Source: Flavobacteriaceae bacterium (GTDB taxonomy: Bacteria; Bacteroidota; Bacteroidia; Flavobacteriales; Flavobacteriaceae). From it: 64,000 nucleotides of DNA. The DNA lies in contig JAQWSN010000012.1 of assembly GCA_029243165.1 (NCBI GenBank), positions 1-64,000 of the forward strand, given 5' to 3'. Of this stretch, positions 62,325 to 64,000 are shown piece by piece. The stretch's first letter is position 1. Each line of letters begins with the position of its first letter. The translations under genes and the position numbers were made by a program. The notes beneath the pieces are model-generated. The model was not told the DNA's origin and did no database searches. It worked only from the letters and a program-made list of their open reading frames with translations.

Positions 62325-63864
62325 GATTGTAGAAGACTCCTTGGTTTTGTGTAATTTCTTGGGATTGTTTTGTGATCAGATAGGCAATACTGATCATATT
62401 TCTGAGTTCACACAGCCCGTAGGTCAGCTTGTGGTTGTTGTAAATGGTATTGACCGCTTCATAAATTTTGTCAATATGTTTTTCCGCAATTTGCAAGCCT
62501 TTATTGGTTTTAAAGATTCCAACATATTGAGTCATCAGTTGCTGAAGTTCTAAGCGATATTTTTTTATGGATTGGATTTCTGTACTGTTAGAATAAGCAT
62601 CTCCATCCCATTTGGGTATGGCTTTGTAAAAAGACTCTTTTGGAAATTCTTTTTTTAATTCCAAAAGGGTATCGTGTGCAGCACGATGAGCAAAAACCAA
62701 AGACTCAAGCAAGGAGTTAGAAGCAAGGCGATTGGCACCATGAAGTCCTGTGGCACTGCATTCACCAATAGCATAAAGTCGTTTGAGTTGAGATTCACTT
62801 TTTTCATTGACTTTGATTCCTCCACAAAAATAATGAGCAGCGGGTACAACGGGTATGGGGTCTTTTGGCAATGAAATCCCAAGACTTTTACAAGTTTGGA
62901 GTATGGTAGGAAAATGAGCTTCCCATTGTTTTAGCTCAATTTCGGATCCATCTAACCAGATAAAATCTTCTTTTTGTTGTTCAATTTCACGTTGAATGCT
63001 CCGCGCAACGATGTCTCGAGGAGCCAATTCGGCCCGGGGATCATTTTTCAACATAAAACGTTCTCCTTGTGTATTGAATAATTTTGCTCCTGCCCCTCGA
63101 ACGGCTTCCGTGATGAGAAAAGTATGTCCTTTAACTTGGGGTCTGAGGGCAGTAGGGTGAAATTGGACGTAAGGCAACCCTTCCATCCGAACACGGGCTC
63201 TGTAGGCTGCACCTAAACCGTCTCCTGTGGCGATATCAGGATTGGTTGAATGTGCATACAAACTTCCAGCACCTCCCGTTGAAAGAATCGTTATTTTTGC
63301 CGTTATTTTAATTATTTTTTCTTCCTCCTGCGAGATGACGTATGCCCCGTAACAACTGTTGGCTTTTTGTTTGGAATGGTGATCGGTAATTAAATCAACT
63401 AAGGTGTGACGTTCCAGCAGTTCAATATTGGGAAAGGTTTTGATTTTTTCAATGAGTGCTTCTTGAATGTGTTGCCCAGTCTGATCTTTGTAATGTACGA
63501 TTCGATTTTCTGAGTGCCCTGCTTCTTTTGCCAAATCTAGCTTTTGCTTTTTTTTATCGAATTGGGCTCCCCATCTTATCAACTCATTAAGTCGTTCATA
63601 ACCTTCTTGAACGACAAATTTTACCACCTGCTCATTACAACTACCGGCACCAGCTTGGAGTGTGTCTTTAATATGTTTTTCAAAGGAATCTTTTTTGAAG
63701 TTGGAGACTACAGCAATTCCACCTTGTGCGTATTTTGTATTGCTTTCATTTAAATCACTTTTGGAAATCAAAACCATGGTAACGTCAGGATTTTTTTGTG
63801 CAACTTGAATCGCAAAAGTCAACCCCGAAATACCCGTACCAATGACTAAAATGTCCTTTGTCAT
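62311..63864 (-). CDS. nadB: L-aspartate oxidase
   Basis: 517 residues. The FAD-binding fold opens with LVIGTGISGLTFAIQVA. STGGAGSLYAHSTNPDIATGDG, YVQFHPTAL, LITEAVRGAGAKL, PAAHYFCGGIKV and GLHGANRLASNSLLE are the succinate-dehydrogenase-like motifs of NadB. It oxidises aspartate to iminoaspartate for quinolinate synthesis. Its ATG overlaps the nadA stop by four bases (ATGA). Confidence 0.97.
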   Translation of the reverse strand: MTKDILVIGTGISGLTFAIQVAQKNPDVTMVLISKSDLNESNTKYAQGGIAVVSNFKKDSFEKHIKDTLQAGAGSCNEQVVKFVVQEGYERLNELIRWGAQFDKKKQKLDLAKEAGHSENRIVHYKDQTGQHIQEALIEKIKTFPNIELLERHTLVDLITDHHSKQKANSCYGAYVISQEEEKIIKITAKITILSTGGAGSLYAHSTNPDIATGDGLGAAYRARVRMEGLPYVQFHPTALRPQVKGHTFLITEAVRGAGAKLFNTQGERFMLKNDPRAELAPRDIVARSIQREIEQQKEDFIWLDGSEIELKQWEAHFPTILQTCKSLGISLPKDPIPVVPAAHYFCGGIKVNEKSESQLKRLYAIGECSATGLHGANRLASNSLLESLVFAHRAAHDTLLELKKEFPKESFYKAIPKWDGDAYSNSTEIQSIKKYRLELQQLMTQYVGIFKTNKGLQIAEKHIDKIYEAVNTIYNNHKLTYGLCELRNMISIAYLITKQSQEITQNQGVFYNHDYA

Positions 63865-64000
63865 GGTGAACTCAGATTAAGCATTCGTTCTATGGGTTCT
63901 CGTGCCTTATTTATTAAAGCAGTGTCAAGGTTAATTTCTGGGAGTTCGTAAACCAAACAATTGTACAGTTTTTCCAATGTATTCAGTTTCATGAAGGCAC
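63861..64000 (-). CDS. nadA: quinolinate synthase, C-terminal end only
   Basis: Only the last 45 codons lie in the window; the gene continues past the right edge. The decoded end, FMKLNTLEKLYNCLVYELPE and later PIERMLNLSSP, matches the C-terminus of NadA, including the MKLNTL segment next to the third iron-sulfur ligand region. It makes quinolinate from iminoaspartate and DHAP with a 4Fe-4S cluster. It overlaps nadB by four bases. Confidence 0.9.
   Translation of the reverse strand, partial: AFMKLNTLEKLYNCLVYELPEINLDTALINKAREPIERMLNLSSP

Overview
The window looks like a chromosome segment of a marine member of the Bacteroidota, most likely family Flavobacteriaceae. The evidence is a SusC/SusD pair, many lipoproteins with short Bacteroidota-type lipoboxes, promoters of the TTTG / TAnnTTTG kind, A-rich ribosome-binding regions, tRNAs without an encoded CCA, and the run exbB-exbD-exbD-barrel protein-rpoN-asnS that is familiar from flavobacteria. 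Genus and species cannot be fixed from the sequence alone. I see no CRISPR array, insertion sequence, phage or replication origin.

Layout. (1) 1-171: end of a tRNA-Gly gene, a tRNA-Leu gene and a terminator. (2) About 0.3-36 kb: an accessory region devoted to polysaccharides and their decorations. It opens with a leucine-rich-repeat lipoprotein and a FAD-dependent oxidoreductase. A minus-strand block 4121-15683 follows: a CBM9-like lipoprotein, a GH10-like (DUF187) lipoprotein, SusC, SusD, a large FG-GAP/ASPIC (CRTAC1-type) protein and a vanadium-haloperoxidase-type enzyme. Diverging from it is a plus-strand trio of planctomycete-type cytochrome genes (PSCyt/DUF1549/DUF1553, Tat-exported DUF1501, and a membrane DUF2231-cytochrome-LRR fusion). 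Next come HAD phosphatase, CotH-like and esterase genes (minus); DUF1080, endonuclease/phosphatase-fold and DUF2911 genes (plus); an SGNH esterase and a GH33-type sialidase (minus); and a tightly packed plus-strand operon of fucosidase, HGSNAT-like membrane protein, sulfatase, fucosidase, sulfatase and small genes. Together these enzymes suggest breakdown of fucosylated, sulfated and perhaps sialylated and acetylated glycans.

(3) About 36.6-41.2 kb: beta-oxidation genes (SCP2-domain protein, fadN-type fusion, thiolase, TetR regulator) around a 25-bp perfect palindrome lying between two divergent promoters. (4) 41.2-43.3 kb: a umuC-umuD-lipoprotein operon in unusual gene order. (5) 43.5-48.9 kb: 2-oxoglutarate dehydrogenase E1 and E2, a retropepsin-like protease and a TatD-family hydrolase sharing a palindromic divergent promoter region, and tRNA-Ser. 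(6) 48.9-51.1 kb: an AT-rich PQQ-dependent dehydrogenase with a cytochrome c insert. (7) 51.5-54.6 kb: an ExbB/ExbD energy-transduction operon plus a beta-barrel protein; it could energise TonB-dependent uptake such as the SusC transporter here. (8) 54.6-64 kb: housekeeping genes on the minus strand: rpoN, asnS, an RND/MMPL transporter, frr, pyrH and the nadA-nadB-nadC operon for NAD synthesis, cut at the right edge.

The least ordinary parts are the SusCD locus carrying the CRTAC1-haloperoxidase pair behind an intrinsic terminator, the adjacent planctomycete-type cytochrome trio, the fad operator, the umuC-umuD-lipoprotein arrangement, and a run of three very small genes at 36.0-36.6 kb.
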